The notes: generated by a model not told the origin, from the sequence alone. Numbered from the stretch's first letter, positions 1-11,124 are shown. The stretch is 64,000 bases of DNA from Pardosa pseudoannulata (GCA_032207245.1 CM063507.1:95433895-95497894); one strand, 5' to 3'. Translations and numbers: made by a program.

Positions 1-136
1 TTTGTCAGAAAAGAATGCTTTATACCTTTTCTTCGAATTTTGTATGTTTGTAATATCTAAAATTTTCAAATTTTTTTTTTTTACTTGAAATATCCTTAGA
101 TCTATGAGAGCAGAAACTTTGTTCCACTATTATAAA

Positions 137-1218
137 CTAGCATTTAGCCCGTCATATGGCAGAATCAGTAAAATTTTTAATTTTCTAGAATTATGAAGTG
201 CCCTATAAGGCAGGTTTAAAAAAATGGTTTTTTGTTTGGCTGAGAATTATCTGGTATATGCTCAATAATTAGTTTATCTTCACTGACCGCATGTTAGTGG
301 CCAACTTTAATTTATCATGTCATATTACGTGATAGGATGTACAGCAGAGATTTTAATATTGACAGTGATTATTTGTCGGTATATATGAATGATGCCCAAA
401 ATCTAGCGAATCGGTTTCAAACCGTGTGGTTATGTATGAAAAACAAACTTCTTAATTTTCAAAGATATATAACTTAAACTCTAGATGTTTATTAATCCCT
501 GAAATAGACTACTAGACTTTTATGAAAAGAATTTGTTGTTAATACGTGTGATAAAATTTTCATTGCAACAAAAAATAATCGATGATTAAATTTAAAATTA
601 TCACATATGTACCTAATATATTATTTAAGACAAATAAAAAAGAAAATTCTGTCATATCTAAGTTCAGTGATAAAATGTAAGAAAATAAAGCAGAAGATAT
701 TTAAATCATATAAAAAAAGACATGATTCAATGAGACTGTTAAAAAGAATGATGTTTTAATGCTAGGAAAAATGTTATTTTTAGCTATTATGTGATAAATT
801 TATAAATTTAATCTCCTGCTGTTAACCTAGGACAGTAGAGCTTGAAATAATGGCATTAAACATTCAATAAAGGGGGAAAGGGGGGATTTCGAACATTATT
901 AAACTTTCCTTGAATTTTGCTAACCCTAACTCATCAAAAATCCAATATGGATGCCTCTATCCATTCCAGGCCGAACGATGGCCGATTGGTTAGGGTGCTG
1001 GCCTTCGGTTCCGTAGTTCATGGGTTCGAATCCCACTGTGGCATGGATGTTTGTAGCCATTCAGAATCGGCTTTAAGCTGTAGGTCCCGGTCTCATTAGC
1101 CCTTGTGTTGCAAAAAGTAGACCGTAGCACTCCAAACCAAATCAAATCTATCCATTCCAGGTCCAACCGCTTTGAGGGACAGACGGATAAATAACTTAGA
1201 CTATTATTATATAGGGGA
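137..1218 (-). mobile_element. Non-autonomous Helitron, copy 1 (hosts a nested SINE)
   Basis: Read on the minus strand, the element starts with TCCCCTATATAATAATAG at 1218 and ends at CTAG (137-140), preceded by a degenerate form of the CCCGTCATATGACGGG hairpin. It sits between A and T, as Helitrons do. The same ends and interior recur at 12371-13185 and 32367-33023. No Rep/helicase coding is present, so it is non-autonomous. A 176-bp SINE with its own 15-bp target duplication is inserted at 971-1146. Helitron class rests on termini and insertion site, not on protein. Confidence 0.75.
971..1146 (+). mobile_element. tRNA-derived SINE (family 1, younger copy)
   Basis: The head carries a pol III A-box-like segment (GGCCGATTGGTTAGGG) and a B box (GGTTCGAATCCC), followed by a non-tRNA body and an A/C-rich tail. 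Perfect 15-bp direct repeats TCTATCCATTCCAGG flank it at 956-970 and 1147-1161, the mark of LINE-mediated insertion. It lies inside Helitron copy 1, so it is younger than that element. A diverged sister is at 6660-6818. Confidence 0.8.
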
Positions 1219-1676
1219 TTGTTTTAGTCAGCAAGACTCAAAATCTTGCCAAAGTTTTGTCCTGTTATTACAAATGTGCATAAAAAAGCATGTAAAGGCC
1301 AACCCTGATGTGAATTTGTATTATAATTTGACAAAATGGCAGATGCATTACATATGAAAATTTACGTTTACAACCTGTCATCTAAAATAAAGTTTATGTA
1401 GGCTGCAGATTAGCATAATGTAATAAAATTCAAATGTATGCCAGTTTGCATGTATTGCAAACATTCTGTTGTAAGTATTTTGATTACTTTATTACTTAGT
1501 TTTGCTTTAATTTGTTTTATCAATTGCACATTTGATACTTAATATGCATATGGAAAGAAATGCTGAAATAATTAAACTTAATATTACTAAACTTTTTTTT
1601 TTGTGTGTGTATATATACTAAGTAAATAATGTTGAATTTAGTAGTAATGTATTGTATTTCCAAATGTTTCTTCTAG
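1219..1676. other. MCTP intron, no feature seen
   Basis: This is AT-rich sequence between the Helitron and the first visible MCTP exon. It ends in a normal acceptor (pyrimidine run then TTCTAG). No coding or repeat structure was recognised. Confidence 0.5.
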
Positions 1677-1807
1677 GTATTGTTTAAAACATTAAACCCT
1701 CAGTGGTTAGAACAATTTAATCTTCATATGTATGCAGATCAACCAAAAGTGCTTGAAATATCTGTTTATGACAAAGATTTTCATGGCAAAGATGATTTTA
1801 TGGGGAG
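1677..1807 (+). CDS. MCTP: MCTP exon a (end of a C2 domain)
   Basis: This 131-nt exon is flanked by TTCTAG and GTAATA splice sites. It reads in phase 0 as VLFKTLNPQWLEQFNLHMYA onward and ends DDFMGR, the last Arg being split with the next exon. The KTLNPQW-EQF and SVYDKDFHGKDDFMG patterns are the second half of a C2 domain (beta strands 4-7), with Asp residues (D-K-D-x4-D-D) at the calcium-binding loop 3 position. MCTP proteins are ER-anchored, with C2 domains and two C-terminal membrane segments. The joined protein of all nine exons matches this architecture, which is the basis of the name. Earlier exons lie outside the window. Confidence 0.88.
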
Positions 1808-3427
1808 GTAATAACTTATTGTTAATTCTTATTTAATTTAATTTATTCTATAATTTTTTAAAACTTATTTCCTTTGTATAAAATGCTATGTTGAAAATAA
1901 GATTTTTTTCTGTTTCAATACTGCTACTCAGAGCTATCTATAGATTGGTTGATTTTGGTAGAACACAACTAAACTTTACAGAGAGCCTAATAATGAAATA
2001 GAAGGAAAGATTCAGAGAAAAGAAATAGATCAGAAAGTTGTTAACAGGAGGGGGGGGGTTAAATAATGGTTTGAATCCCATTAGTGTTTCTCAACCTCTT
2101 TTTGGGGGGTACAATAAAAATATTTGATTATAAAATTATTTTGCAGCACACCTAAAAAAATATATCAAATAAAAATGCAGGAAAGGTAAATTTTTAAAAA
2201 GATTTTCTTAGAAACTGTTGAGGTAAATACAATTTCTTAGTAATAAAACCAATGTATAGTGCAGTTTTTCTGATGGTATGTGTGACAGTCTTTATTTAAT
2301 AATCCACTATGTGAAAGAAGAGAGTGAGTCAGAGTAGCTGAGTTGACAAAAGCATCAATCTTTGGTTGTTTGCGTTCCTCGCTAACTTAGATATTTTAAA
2401 TCGTACCCATAATAAGTTACTCAGAGGAATAGCAAGAGTTCCGTGATATTTACGTAATGATCTCAACATCTTAACTTTTATATACATTTGCCGTAAAATC
2501 TCCATTAAATTTTATGACAACGTTTATAATATAAACAATGAAATTATTGCTGAACTTTCTGTTTATGATTTCAGGGAAACCAGTAATCGTAAGTGGCCTA
2601 GAGCTGCCATGCTTCCATAAAATCATTTTCTATTCCAAATATTCCAACTATTCTAAATTCTTACTACTTTAGTTTCTCGTGCCAATATTAGATGGCGCCA
2701 CAATGACGCTTGCTACTTCTCTTCAAGTTAGCATTCTATCATCTCTCCACTTCATTCTTCCTTTTCACTATTATGTTAAACTTCCTCCTTTTATTTTTAT
2801 TTAATTAATTTGTATATATTTTTATATATATATACATAAAAAATTATAAAATTTTAATAATTTTTGGGATTTTCTAAAATTGATGCTTACATCTGCATAA
2901 AAACTCTCTATCCCTTTTTAAACTTCCTACTCTCTATTAATAAATTTTTACTTTACCATTTTACTATTTATATTGCTATTTAGGGCCAAATTGTTATTTC
3001 TTTTAATGTAATTTTAATTTTTATTTATTGTGTTACCCTAATTGAACTGGCAAATCCTGAGGCTCAGCCTGATTGATCTAATTCACTCTCATGATGGGAG
3101 ATAAAGCATTTAACTAAGTAGCCCTGATCAAACTACTGCTAGTTCACAAGCATCAATCTCATAATTGGAGAGTTGTGAGTTCCAGGTGGCCAAAGATCTT
3201 CTGTGCTCCTTAATGGTGGCTGGGCCACATAAGTTGAGTTCTTGGTTGCAACATCCTCCAAGTTCCCAAACAATATTTCTGGACGTGGCAGGCCAAGTCT
3301 GGAGGTCTTCTGCTTGGTTCCTGCTTCTATCTGTATCTTGGCAAATGTTATAAAAACAAGTGACACTACATTTGTTATAACCATCACAAACTCTGGGGGC
3401 CATAATATATAACAACACACTATTCTG
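1808..3427. other. MCTP intron with old repeat fragments
   Basis: The region is AT-rich with a G9 run near 2050. From about 3145 to 3265 it carries a tRNA-Met-like repeat segment that is also found at 18491-18598 (listed separately). At 2089 the sequence GTGTTTCTCAACC resembles a hAT terminus, but no partner end was found. Nothing coding was seen. Confidence 0.4.
3128..3265 (+). repeat. tRNA(Met)-like SINE fragment, copy 1
   Basis: GCATCAATCTCATAATTGGAGAGTTGTGAGTTCC resembles the anticodon arm (CAT in the loop), variable arm and T arm of an elongator tRNA-Met. It is followed by a body (GGCCAAAGATCT ... TTAATGGTGGCTGGG) shared with 18491-18598. The acceptor stem does not pair, so this is a tRNA-derived repeat, not a tRNA gene. 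Confidence 0.55.
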
Positions 3428-3975
3428 TTGCATTATGCTTGAGTGGGACCTGCCTGCCTACTTTACTGGGGCAGGTGAATTCATTGACTGTCGCTGGGAT
3501 GCATAAGCCAAAGTAAGGCTCAAAAGGCTTAGACGGACAACATACAGTTTATTTACAAAACAAAATTCACGAAAAATTAAAGAAAATCAAAGTGACATAT
3601 TTCTGAGTGACTGGGCCTATTCTATCCATATTATAAGGCTGAGTGTATAATATCCAGAATAAGATCATCGTCGTGTTCTGTCACATCAAACCAAAAGATG
3701 TCTCGGCCCGAATCCAACTGCCCTCTTCAGATCTTCTCTCCCTTCCTTGGGTGGGGGGTCAGCTCCTTTGAAACTTGATTTGTTCCGAAAAGAGAAATCC
3801 TCCCTTTCAGATGCACTGCAAAAACAGACCGACACATCTGAAAACCATTATCAGCCCCTTTTAGCTGGCCAGCTCCCAATTACCCCCAGGAACACTGTGG
3901 AAGTGGTGAATGGGGGCAATTTTGCCAATATCATGAAGGGCACCCATGATTCATGGGTGCAAATTCCTTACAACA
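3428..3975 (-). mobile_element. Probable solo LTR, minus strand
   Basis: On the minus strand the segment begins TGTTGTAAGGAATTTGC, contains an AATAAA signal near 3550, and ends near the TGTTGC/GCAACA boundary at 3428. It is GC-richer than its surroundings and has no coding capacity. I could not find a clean target duplication, so the outer limits are approximate. A 21-nt near-palindrome, CACCCATGATTCATGGGTG with one more base each side, lies at about 3940-3960. Confidence 0.45.
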
Positions 3976-4726
3976 TTGAAAATAATAATAATAATAGATA
4001 TTACCTCATTATGCAATTAACCCAAGAACTTTAAAAACTTTTTATTTACTTGAAATCCTGTGACATTCATTGCAAATGATTTCATTTTCCTTTACTTGCT
4101 ATTTTCTGAGTTTTTACTTATTCAAAAAAATTAAAATCTAGCCTTAATTCAGCATTTCTTTATAACAGCAACTTGCAACCCTTTCCTGGACTAAAACGCA
4201 GTATAAAAAATAGTTGGTTTGCTTGCAGATTAAAAAATTCCAATCAAAGGTTTTGAAGGCAAATGCCTGCTTGTGGAGTTTAAAGCAAAACTCAGTCTAA
4301 GCTTGAAAATAGTTACAATATCATCTAAGGTATTCACCCTAGGAACAAATCATTTTTATTATTTTACTGAGAACCTCCATAGTATTACTGTTCTGATATT
4401 TACATCATGTAATACCTGTTTAGATTTGGATTATAACACCAAATATAATTGTTGCGATAAATAATAAATGATAAATGTTTTGAGAGAAGCATCTCTTTTT
4501 ATAATAATGTTGCATAAATATCACCAAAAATTTATCCAACCTCAGATTGTTAAAATATGGTTCATAGATCAACTGTTTATTGTTATGTATGAGTTTGACA
4601 AAAAATAAAAATTATGGGAGTATATTTTCAGCTATAAGATATTTCTGCCTTTTAATTATAAATGTTAATTTTGTGTTAGCTGACAACTTGTTTATTATTT
4701 GCAATCTAATGCTTCTTTGTGTCTAG
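3976..4726. other. MCTP intron, no feature seen
   Basis: AT-rich intron sequence that starts with a short (AAT)n run near 3982 and ends at a TGTCTAG acceptor. I saw no ORF or repeat that I could name. Confidence 0.4.
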
Positions 4727-4913
4727 GTGCACAATAGACTTAAGTGGATTCGAAGAAGAAAAGACACATTCCATCTGGAAAGATCTTGAAGATGGTGCTG
4801 GTTCCCTTTTTCTTCTTATAACTATTTCTGGCACAATGGGAGCTGAAACGATATCTGACCTTTCATCCTACACATTTGATAGTACCACACAACGAGGCTT
4901 GATTCTGAAATAC
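4727..4913 (+). CDS. MCTP: MCTP exon b (C2 end and linker)
   Basis: This 187-nt exon has acceptor TCTAG and donor GTAAGT. Its first base completes the split Arg codon. It then reads CTIDLSGFEEEKTHSIWKDL and continues through a last C2 strand (GSLFLLITISG) into the linker ending GLILKY. The CxIDLS...E.THxxW..LEDGAG run is typical of MCTP C2 domains. The exon ends exactly on a codon boundary, matching the phase-0 start of the next exon. Confidence 0.9.
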
Positions 4914-5482
4914 GTAAGTTCTCATCCTCAGATATTTTGATAGTTTGGATTAGGTGTGTTACTTGCTTTTTCTGGAACTTTAGTTAGTGCAGGTAAATTA
5001 GAAGATTGCAAGGTGCATGCATTGATAATTGTGGTTTCCAATTTTTAAAACTTGTGGGACGGACATACTCTAAACAAGCTGCATGCAATAAAACCCGTCA
5101 TCAAATGCTGGCCTACCCTCCCGTCCAGGAAGAATGATGTTATCTTGACTCAACTTCGAATCGGACATACTCGTTTTACTCATGGGCACCTTCTCCTTAG
5201 TCAACCTGTCCCCATATGTAACATCTGCAATGCCGCTATGTCCGTGCGGCATATCTTAGTTGAGTGTCCAAATTTTAAAGTTTACAGACATCGCCATTTT
5301 CATACTAATGACAATAATCTAAAAGATTTACTTGGTATTACTCCTCATCCTAATGTTTTATCCTTTTTGAGAGATATTGGGTTTTACCATCATATCTGAT
5401 TTTTTCTTCACTTTTGTCGTTTGTCATTTTTTACAATTTTTAACTCTCTGATCTTTTTTATCTTACTTTTTTATAGTGTTAT

Positions 5483-6228
5483 CAGGCTTGCAATTCTGTC
5501 ACTTTTCTCACCTTTAGTCACTTTTTTTACAATTGATCACTTTTAGTCACTTTTTTAAGTAAACAGTCACTTTTAGTCACTTTTTTTCATGGTGTATCAC
5601 AGCAAAAGTCTGTTGTTGAAAAAAGAAAATCTGAATTAATAACAAAATATTTTAATAAAAGACCAAAAATGGGATGTTCTAATCTTATTTTTCTTCTTAA
5701 AATGTAATTAGTCATGGTTTTCAGAATTTAGCGATTTTAAAGAGTCGTAAAGAAGTTCCTGAAATCTACATTTGTACTGAAATCTACATTTAATACATTA
5801 AAGTAATTTACATCAAAGCACTCATTTCTCTTTTTCTTTTACTTCACAATTTTTGTTTAGATACTCTAATCTAGCTATGTACATCTTTCAAAACATCATT
5901 AATATATGCAGAAAATTGTGATTATAAAATTAATGTATTGTACGTATTCAAATCTAATTTATAGATTTTCTTGAATAAAAAGCAATGTTGAGTTGTGTTA
6001 AACAAAATTTTTAACCTTATTTGTATTTGATGATAAAATCATGTCTTGCATGAATCATTTGATTTAGAGTTAAAATAAATAGAACAATCTTAATAATAGC
6101 ATCTGTAATCAAGGGGAAAGAAATTCGCTTTTTTTTTTTTCAATGTTTAGTCACTTTTTGGTCACTTATTCTGTATTATTTGTCACTTTTCTCACCTTTT
6201 TGAAAGCACCTCAGCAGTTGCAAGCCTG
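5483..6228 (+). mobile_element. MITE 'CAGGCTTGCA' copy 1, 6-bp TSD
   Basis: A 746-bp element with inverted ends CAGGCTTGCAA / TTGCAAGCCTG, flanked by the 6-bp repeat TGTTAT (5477-5482 and 6229-6234). The sub-terminal part is a run of TCACTTT/CACC motifs (TTAGTCACTTTTTT...TTTTAGTCAC). A second copy is at 6988-7695. It has no coding capacity. It inserted into the LINE 3' UTR and is therefore younger than it. Superfamily unassigned: the 6-bp duplication is not that of hAT, Tc1/mariner or piggyBac. Confidence 0.85.
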
Positions 6229-6326
6229 TGTTATTGTGAGGTTTATATTTTACGATTGTATCCTGTACATTCTTTACATTTCTACTTTTTACTTTTTTAC
6301 ATTGTCTTTCTACGGTACACTTCGGT

Positions 6327-6362
6327 TTGGCACAATATATTCCATTTGGGATTCTGTGCAAA
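6327..6362 (+). promoter_or_regulatory. LINE 3'-terminal hairpin (copy at 6.3 kb)
   Basis: TTGGCACA (6327-6334) pairs with TGTGCAAA (6355-6362) with one mismatch, and an inner ATTCC/GGGAT stem extends it. It lies about 20 nt before the tetranucleotide tail, at the same place as the TGGCGC/GCGCCA hairpins at the other LINE ends in the window. The inferred role is recognition of the RNA 3' end by the LINE reverse transcriptase. Confidence 0.6.
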
Positions 6363-6659
6363 TAAATTCAAATCATCCATCCATCCATCCATCCAATTTT
6401 TAAATAAGGCTTTTAGAAAAGGGACATTGTCTACTAATTTGGATATTGCTTCAGTGTTAGTTGGACTTAATTAACTATTTAGAGACACATCTGTGTGGTA
6501 AAACAATTTTATGATTATTAATAAATTTATGATAATTTTATGATTATTAAATTGATTATTATTAAATTTACAATTTTATGATTAAGCAGCTTCCTGTAAT
6601 TTTTTTTTTAGTTATATGAAGAATAATCAAAATTATAAGTTTTTGTCAACCATAATTTT

Positions 6660-6818
6660 TTGCTGAACAGTGGAATAGGACACTGCTCATATTGGGGTTT
6701 GAAGGTTCAAATTCCATTATTGGAATAGATGTTCATAACCATTTAGAATCAGCTTTAAGTAATATGACACAATAATTATTCCTCGTGTAGTATAAAAGTA
6801 GACTTAAAACTCCTAACA
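6660..6818 (+). mobile_element. tRNA-derived SINE (family 1, degraded copy)
   Basis: It is flanked by a perfect 12-bp repeat, AACCATAATTTT, at 6648-6659 and 6819-6830. Its body aligns with the SINE at 971-1146: GGATAGATGTTC..ACCATTTAGAATCAGCTTTAAG here against ATGGATGTTTGTAGCCATTC there, then a shared stretch ending in ACTCC(T)AACAAACC. The B box is reduced to GGTTCAAATTCC. More mutated, hence older. Confidence 0.75.
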
Positions 6819-6987
6819 AACCATAATTTTCTTAGAAAAGTCCTTAAAAATTTTGAAAAACTCCTTAATTTTTACTTTTAAAACCTGTATGATTCCTGGA
6901 TATGTAATCCAAATGCCCACGACATTCTTAACACTAGATTTATGGACCGAGCCAATTTGTCTCATAAAAAAATTTGATCAGTATATA

Positions 6988-7695
6988 CAGGCTTGCAGTT
7001 CCGTCACTTTTCTCACCATTAGTCACTTTTCTCACCTTTAGTCACTTTTTTTACAATTGATCACTTTTAGTCATCTTTTTTAAGTAAACAGTCACCTTTT
7101 TCATGGTGTGTCACAGCAAAAGTCTGTTGTTGAAAAAAGAAAATCTGAATTAATAACAAAATATTTTAATAAAAAACCAAAAATGTGATACTCTAATCTT
7201 ATTTTTTTTTATTAAAATGTAATTAGTCATATGGTTTCCAGAATTTTGTGATTTTAAAAAGTCGTAAAGAAGTTCCTGAAATGTACATTTAATACATTAA
7301 AGTAATTTACGTCAAAGCACACATTTCTCTTTTTCTTCACAATTTTTGTTTAGATACTCTAATCTACCTATGTACATATTTCAAAATATCATTAATATAT
7401 GCAGAAAATTGTGATTATAAAATTAATGTATTGTCAAATCTAATTTATAGATTTTCTTGGGAAAAAACAAAAATGTTGTGTTAAACAAAATTTTTAACTT
7501 TTTTGGTATTTGTCGCTAAAATGTCTTGCATGAATAATTTGATTTAGAGTTAAAATAAATAGAAAATCTTAATAATAGCATTTGTAATCAAGAGGAGAAA
7601 AAATCGCTTTTTTTTTTTTAATGTTTAGTCACTTATTCTGTATTATTTGTTACTTTTCTCACCTTTTTGAAAGCACCTCAGCAGTTGCAAGCCTG
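6988..7695 (+). mobile_element. MITE 'CAGGCTTGCA' copy 2, 6-bp TSD
   Basis: A 708-bp sister of the element at 5483-6228, with ends CAGGCTTGCAG / TTGCAAGCCTG and a perfect 6-bp duplication TATATA (6982-6987, 7696-7701). The interior matches copy 1 nearly throughout, including the TCACTTT motif array and the TAATACATTAAAGTAATTTA segment. It is inserted in a piggyBac-like element. Confidence 0.87.
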
Positions 7696-7901
7696 TATAT
7701 AGATATATAAAACTTTAATATCACTTTTCAAAAACATACGTTGGTTTTTAGTTAAGTAATAAAATATATGTACACTTTTATTCCTCTTCCCCGCAGACCC
7801 CTTCATTTCGCATTATCAAATGGGGTATACCTATTTTCACGGTTGTGAGCCAGTTTGACTCATTAAATGGTTTAACAGTTAATCGCATAACATGAAATTT
7901 A

Positions 7902-8150
7902 TTGGTCCTATCAGGCCTGGGCAACAATCAACATTTTATTTTCCAATTGGCTGAAGAGCTAAGAAGTAAATATAGAGAAGTCAAGAACACTTTCATTCCA
8001 GTGACAGAAATTCATGCTACTGACACACGGAAGAATTGTCAAGTTCAACAAACATGCAAAAGAAACAGATGTAGGAACCATTGTGCTAAATGGAATAAAA
8101 ATGTTTGCAGAAACAGCGTTTCAAAAACAGATTTTATATGTAAAAAATGA
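7902..8150 (+). pseudogene. piggyBac transposase C-terminal remnant
   Basis: An 82-codon frame contains QLAEELRSKY followed by a Cys/His-rich tail (NCQVQQTCKRNRCRNHCAKW, then KNVC). This resembles the end of the piggyBac catalytic region and its C-terminal Cys-rich domain. One Cys of the first CxxC pair appears lost. No catalytic Asp residues are present, so it cannot be active. It lies inside the TTAA-flanked element, which supports the assignment. Confidence 0.6.
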
Positions 8151-8795
8151 TTTAAATGAAATTTTTTGATAATAAGCATTTCATTTAAATTAATTTGGAA
8201 CTATTTTCTTTGCAAAAAACTTAAATTTTCTTGTACAAGTCAAATTGGCTCACTTCAGTAAAAATAGGTATAAGATCAACATCTGTAAATCTAGTGTTAA
8301 TAAAATTTTACCCCTGACAGTAGTTTTGGGATTATTCCAATCATAGTTTTCACATCTTGTAGACTTAGTTGATATTAAGTAATATTTTATTGATTGAACA
8401 GTGTCTTAAAAACCTGTTTTGAGTAATGTTCTCGTATCTTATGATATTATTCATGAAATTAAGCTTTTAAAAGTACAATTATTATTTCTATTAATTGTCC
8501 ACAGAAACAAGGTAGACTGGCTTTAATGAACTCTTAAAGTATAGGAAATATTTTGTTGTTCTGAACCAGATTGTAGATACCAGGTAGCACAAAAATGCTG
8601 ACCGGGATCAAAATTATAAGATCACCTACATCAACTGATCCCCACCCCCTAAATGATATCCCTAAATATGTTTTTTTTTTTTTTTTTAGCAATGCTGATC
8701 AGTATTCCCAGACATCACTGAATATAATTTTTAATATTTAACAATGTCATTCAACATTTCCCCTATATCATTGAATATCAATTTTTTGATATTTA

Positions 8796-9572
8796 CATGG
8801 TTTCCGCTCACCTGGAAAGTCATGGAAAATCATGGATTTAGACAATGGATTAATTTTGTCATGGAAAGTCTTGATTTTTCAAGTAAAATGAGTAAAAGTC
8901 ATGGAAAGTCATGGATCCGCTAAACTACCGATTTAAAAAAAAATGCATTGAATTGTTTAATTCTATTTTACTTGTCATTTTGCTGAAGTTACCGAGTTTG
9001 GTATTTATGTATTATCCTATTGACCCTATTGCCAAGTAAAATTTGTTCAGCAAGGAAACTCAAAGCAAGAAAGCTTAAAGGGTGGGTAAATGTATATTAT
9101 TCTGGTTTTTTCTTAAACTGTAGATTAAAATTTTATTAATAAAATAATTATTTTTTAATAAAAATTAGTTAAGATTTTTGCACAAAATATAAGTTTATCT
9201 CTAGGGATATTGTATATAAACATTATAGGGTTATATTTGGCTATTATTCATGGTCACCCAGATAATACCAAAGTACCCTGAATTCAAATTGGAAACATTT
9301 GCTCTATGATTAAACTTAGGTGTGTAGATACAACAATTTATTTTTATGTATGTGAGTTTATTAACACTTATAAAGTAAATTTATAGTTTTTTTTATGATA
9401 AAATTCCTGTAATTTCTCTAAAAGCATATATTTCATTTGTATCTACATCAGAAGTTTTATTCATATATACTTTTAATGAAAGCTTTTTAAAGTCATGGAA
9501 AATGATCTGCTAAATCAGGGAAAGTCATGAAAAGTCATGGATTTGAAAAATTTTATTTTGGCACATACCCTG
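8796..9572 (+). mobile_element. MITE rich in GTCATGGAAA motifs, 6-bp TSD
   Basis: A 777-bp element starts CATGGTTTCCGCTCACC and ends CACATACCCTG, flanked by the 6-bp repeat TATTTA (8790-8795, 9573-9578). GTCATGGAAAGTCATGGA motifs occur near both ends. A 177-bp deletion derivative with 6-bp TSD TATGTA is at 25583-25759. The outer inverted ends match only weakly (CA-GG), so its family is uncertain. Confidence 0.7.
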
Positions 9573-9837
9573 TATTTAGCAGTGTTTGTCAATATTTTAC
9601 CAAAATCCCTGAATATCATTTTTTGATATTTAGCATGTTGATCAATATTTCCCCTAGTCTATTATGTGAGAATTTTGAAATACAAACTAATTATTCATTT
9701 CTTGAAGTAAGGCTTCTTCTGTTTGTTTAGAAGTTTTATGTTTAAAATTCTATTCCCATTCAGCTAATGTGGTGTTATGCATTATGCTGAATGTTGTGAA
9801 ATATCATTTGATGTCAGGAAATATTCAGTCTTGTGAA

Positions 9838-10630
9838 CAGGGTTCCCACGGTCCTTAAAAGTCCTTAAGAACTCTTTAATTTTAGCTTTCATTTTTAAGG
9901 GCCCTTAAAACGACTTAGTTTTTATCAAAGGTCCTTAAAAACTCCCTAATTTTTAAATTGGAATGTGATCAATTTCTCCATTGGCAAGATCTGCCGTCGT
10001 CATGTGATTTTCAATCAGTTTTCGTATGACAGTTTTTTCTGAGATACTTATTTAACAAATAATCTTTCATATGCTTAAAAGGTTTAAAGTATAAAGTCAG
10101 CTGCTCTTTCCTAATAGTTAACAGTCATGCAGATTTTAATTAAACGAAGCAGGGAGGATGGGGGTTAGTAGATATTTCAGTTATGGAAGTTTAATTTTCC
10201 TTGCATTCAATGTAATAGGAAAGTCGAACTTTCTTATTTCCCAGGCAACATCGGGTATAATCAGCTAGTATATGTATATATATAAAATGACTTATATGTA
10301 TATATCAGTCATTTTTTAAACCCTCAGAATGTACTGTTTATGTTTTTATTCACAATTTATTTTTAGTTTGATCACTCAAAAAACTTTAGTTGTACATTTT
10401 TCAAATTTAGGTTTTGTCAAATAGATTTATCCTATATTAATTTTTAGGCATTTTTAAAAACTGAATTCTGAAATTTATTGAATATTGAGCATGCCTTTTC
10501 TGGTTCATTAAAATTAGGTTAGGGTTTATGTCACGTATTTCAAGTAGGTCCTCATAAAAGGTTATTTTGGTCCTTAGAAAGTCCTTTAAAAGTCCTTAAT
10601 TTTTGTTCTGAAAAAAGAGTGGGAACCCTG
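9838..10630 (+). mobile_element. MITE with CAGGGTTCCCAC ends
   Basis: Left end CAGGGTTCCCACGGTCCTTA, right end AGAGTGGGAACCCTG. Inside both ends are runs of GTCCTTAAAAG motifs in mirrored order. The flanks TGTGAA (9832-9837) and TATGAA (10631-10636) agree at 5 of 6 positions; no 8-bp repeat fits. 793 bp, non-coding. The ends look hAT-like, but the flank length argues for the 6-bp group in this window. Confidence 0.75.
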
Positions 10631-11069
10631 TATGAATATCAATAGGTATCATTGAATGTCATTAAAATAATATTATGACATTGTGTAACATGAAAGAAAA
10701 AAACATTCAAAAAGATGGGTTTCATAAAAACTGGCAAATGTATTAAATTTTATTTTTTAGAATAATATTTCATTCATAAGCAATACATGCAACTATTTTA
10801 AATGCTTTCTTTTAAACAATTTCAAGTTTTAATTTTACATTCAATATCAGTAGATGTTCAGAATTAGATGTTGGGCATTCTAAACATTGGCCAATACTTG
10901 TACAAGATTGACTGATATATTTGTGTTATCTAGGATATCTAAAAATATGCAAAATGATAAAAACTTTAAATTTTAGATGTAGCTAAAAATCCCTGTTATT
11001 TTATTGTTATTTTGTTTTTGTAATTAATCCATGTTTTTGTAAGACAATTTACTATTTATTTCCTTTCAG

Positions 11070-11124
11070 GGGTTAATTCAAACATTTAAAGAACCTTATG
11101 ACATTGGTCATCTTTTAGTTAAAG
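11070..11124 (+). CDS. MCTP: MCTP exon c (start of third C2)
   Basis: A 55-nt exon between TTTCAG and GTATGT. It reads GLIQTFKEPYDIGHLLVK plus one base of a split Val codon. The 'DIGHLLVKV' strand is the first beta strand of the third C2 domain when joined to the next exon ([20 protein letters not shown]). Both phases fit the neighbours. Confidence 0.85.

Larger units (their letters stand above)
5050..6392 (+). mobile_element. 5'-truncated Jockey-type LINE, interrupted by a MITE
   Basis: The element is flanked by 12-bp direct repeats CCAATTTTTAAA at 5038-5049 and 6393-6404. An open frame at 5052-5399 encodes the C-terminal end of LINE ORF2 downstream of RNase H: DVILTQLRIGHTRFTHGHLL, then CNIC...VRHILVECP (a zinc-knuckle-like CxxC...H...C), ending FLRDIGFYHHI. 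The 3' UTR is split by the MITE at 5483-6228. It resumes at 6235 and ends with a hairpin (6327-6362) and an (ATCC)n tail. Confidence 0.85.
6932..8296 (+). mobile_element. piggyBac-like deletion derivative 1
   Basis: TTAA flanks both sides (6928-6931, 8297-8300). The inverted ends begin ACACTAGATTTA / TAAATCTAGTGT. An internal inverted pair also exists (TATACCTATTTTCACGG near 7827; AGTAAAAATAGGTATA near 8268). It hosts MITE copy 2 (6988-7695). Without that MITE it is only about 650 bp, so most of the transposase is gone, leaving the C-terminal remnant at 7902-8150. Confidence 0.8.
8578..10937 (+). repeat. Family X repeat, copy A (with two nested MITEs)
   Basis: An old AT-rich repeat starts TACCAGGTAGCAC and ends near TTATCTAGGATA. 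Its sister copies have TAACCAGGTAG (13343) and CTACCCGGGTTA (29003-29014), suggesting short inverted ends. Inside are repeated motifs of the form 'caatattt-cc-ctgaatat' and a shared tail segment (AAAACATTCAAAAA ... TTTTAGAATAAT). MITEs at 8796-9572 and 9838-10630 interrupt it. No coding was seen and the class is unknown. Confidence 0.55.

Noticed and set aside
971..1050. Functional tRNA gene
   Set aside because: tRNA-like boxes belong to a SINE with a 15-bp target repeat; no cloverleaf closes.
2088..2600. Possible hAT element starting AGTGTTTCTCAACC
   Set aside because: No matching right end or 8-bp target repeat was found.
5500..5600. Iterated TAGTCACTTTT as a CRISPR-like or satellite array
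   Set aside because: It is the sub-terminal motif block of a MITE present in two copies; spacing is irregular and there are no spacers.
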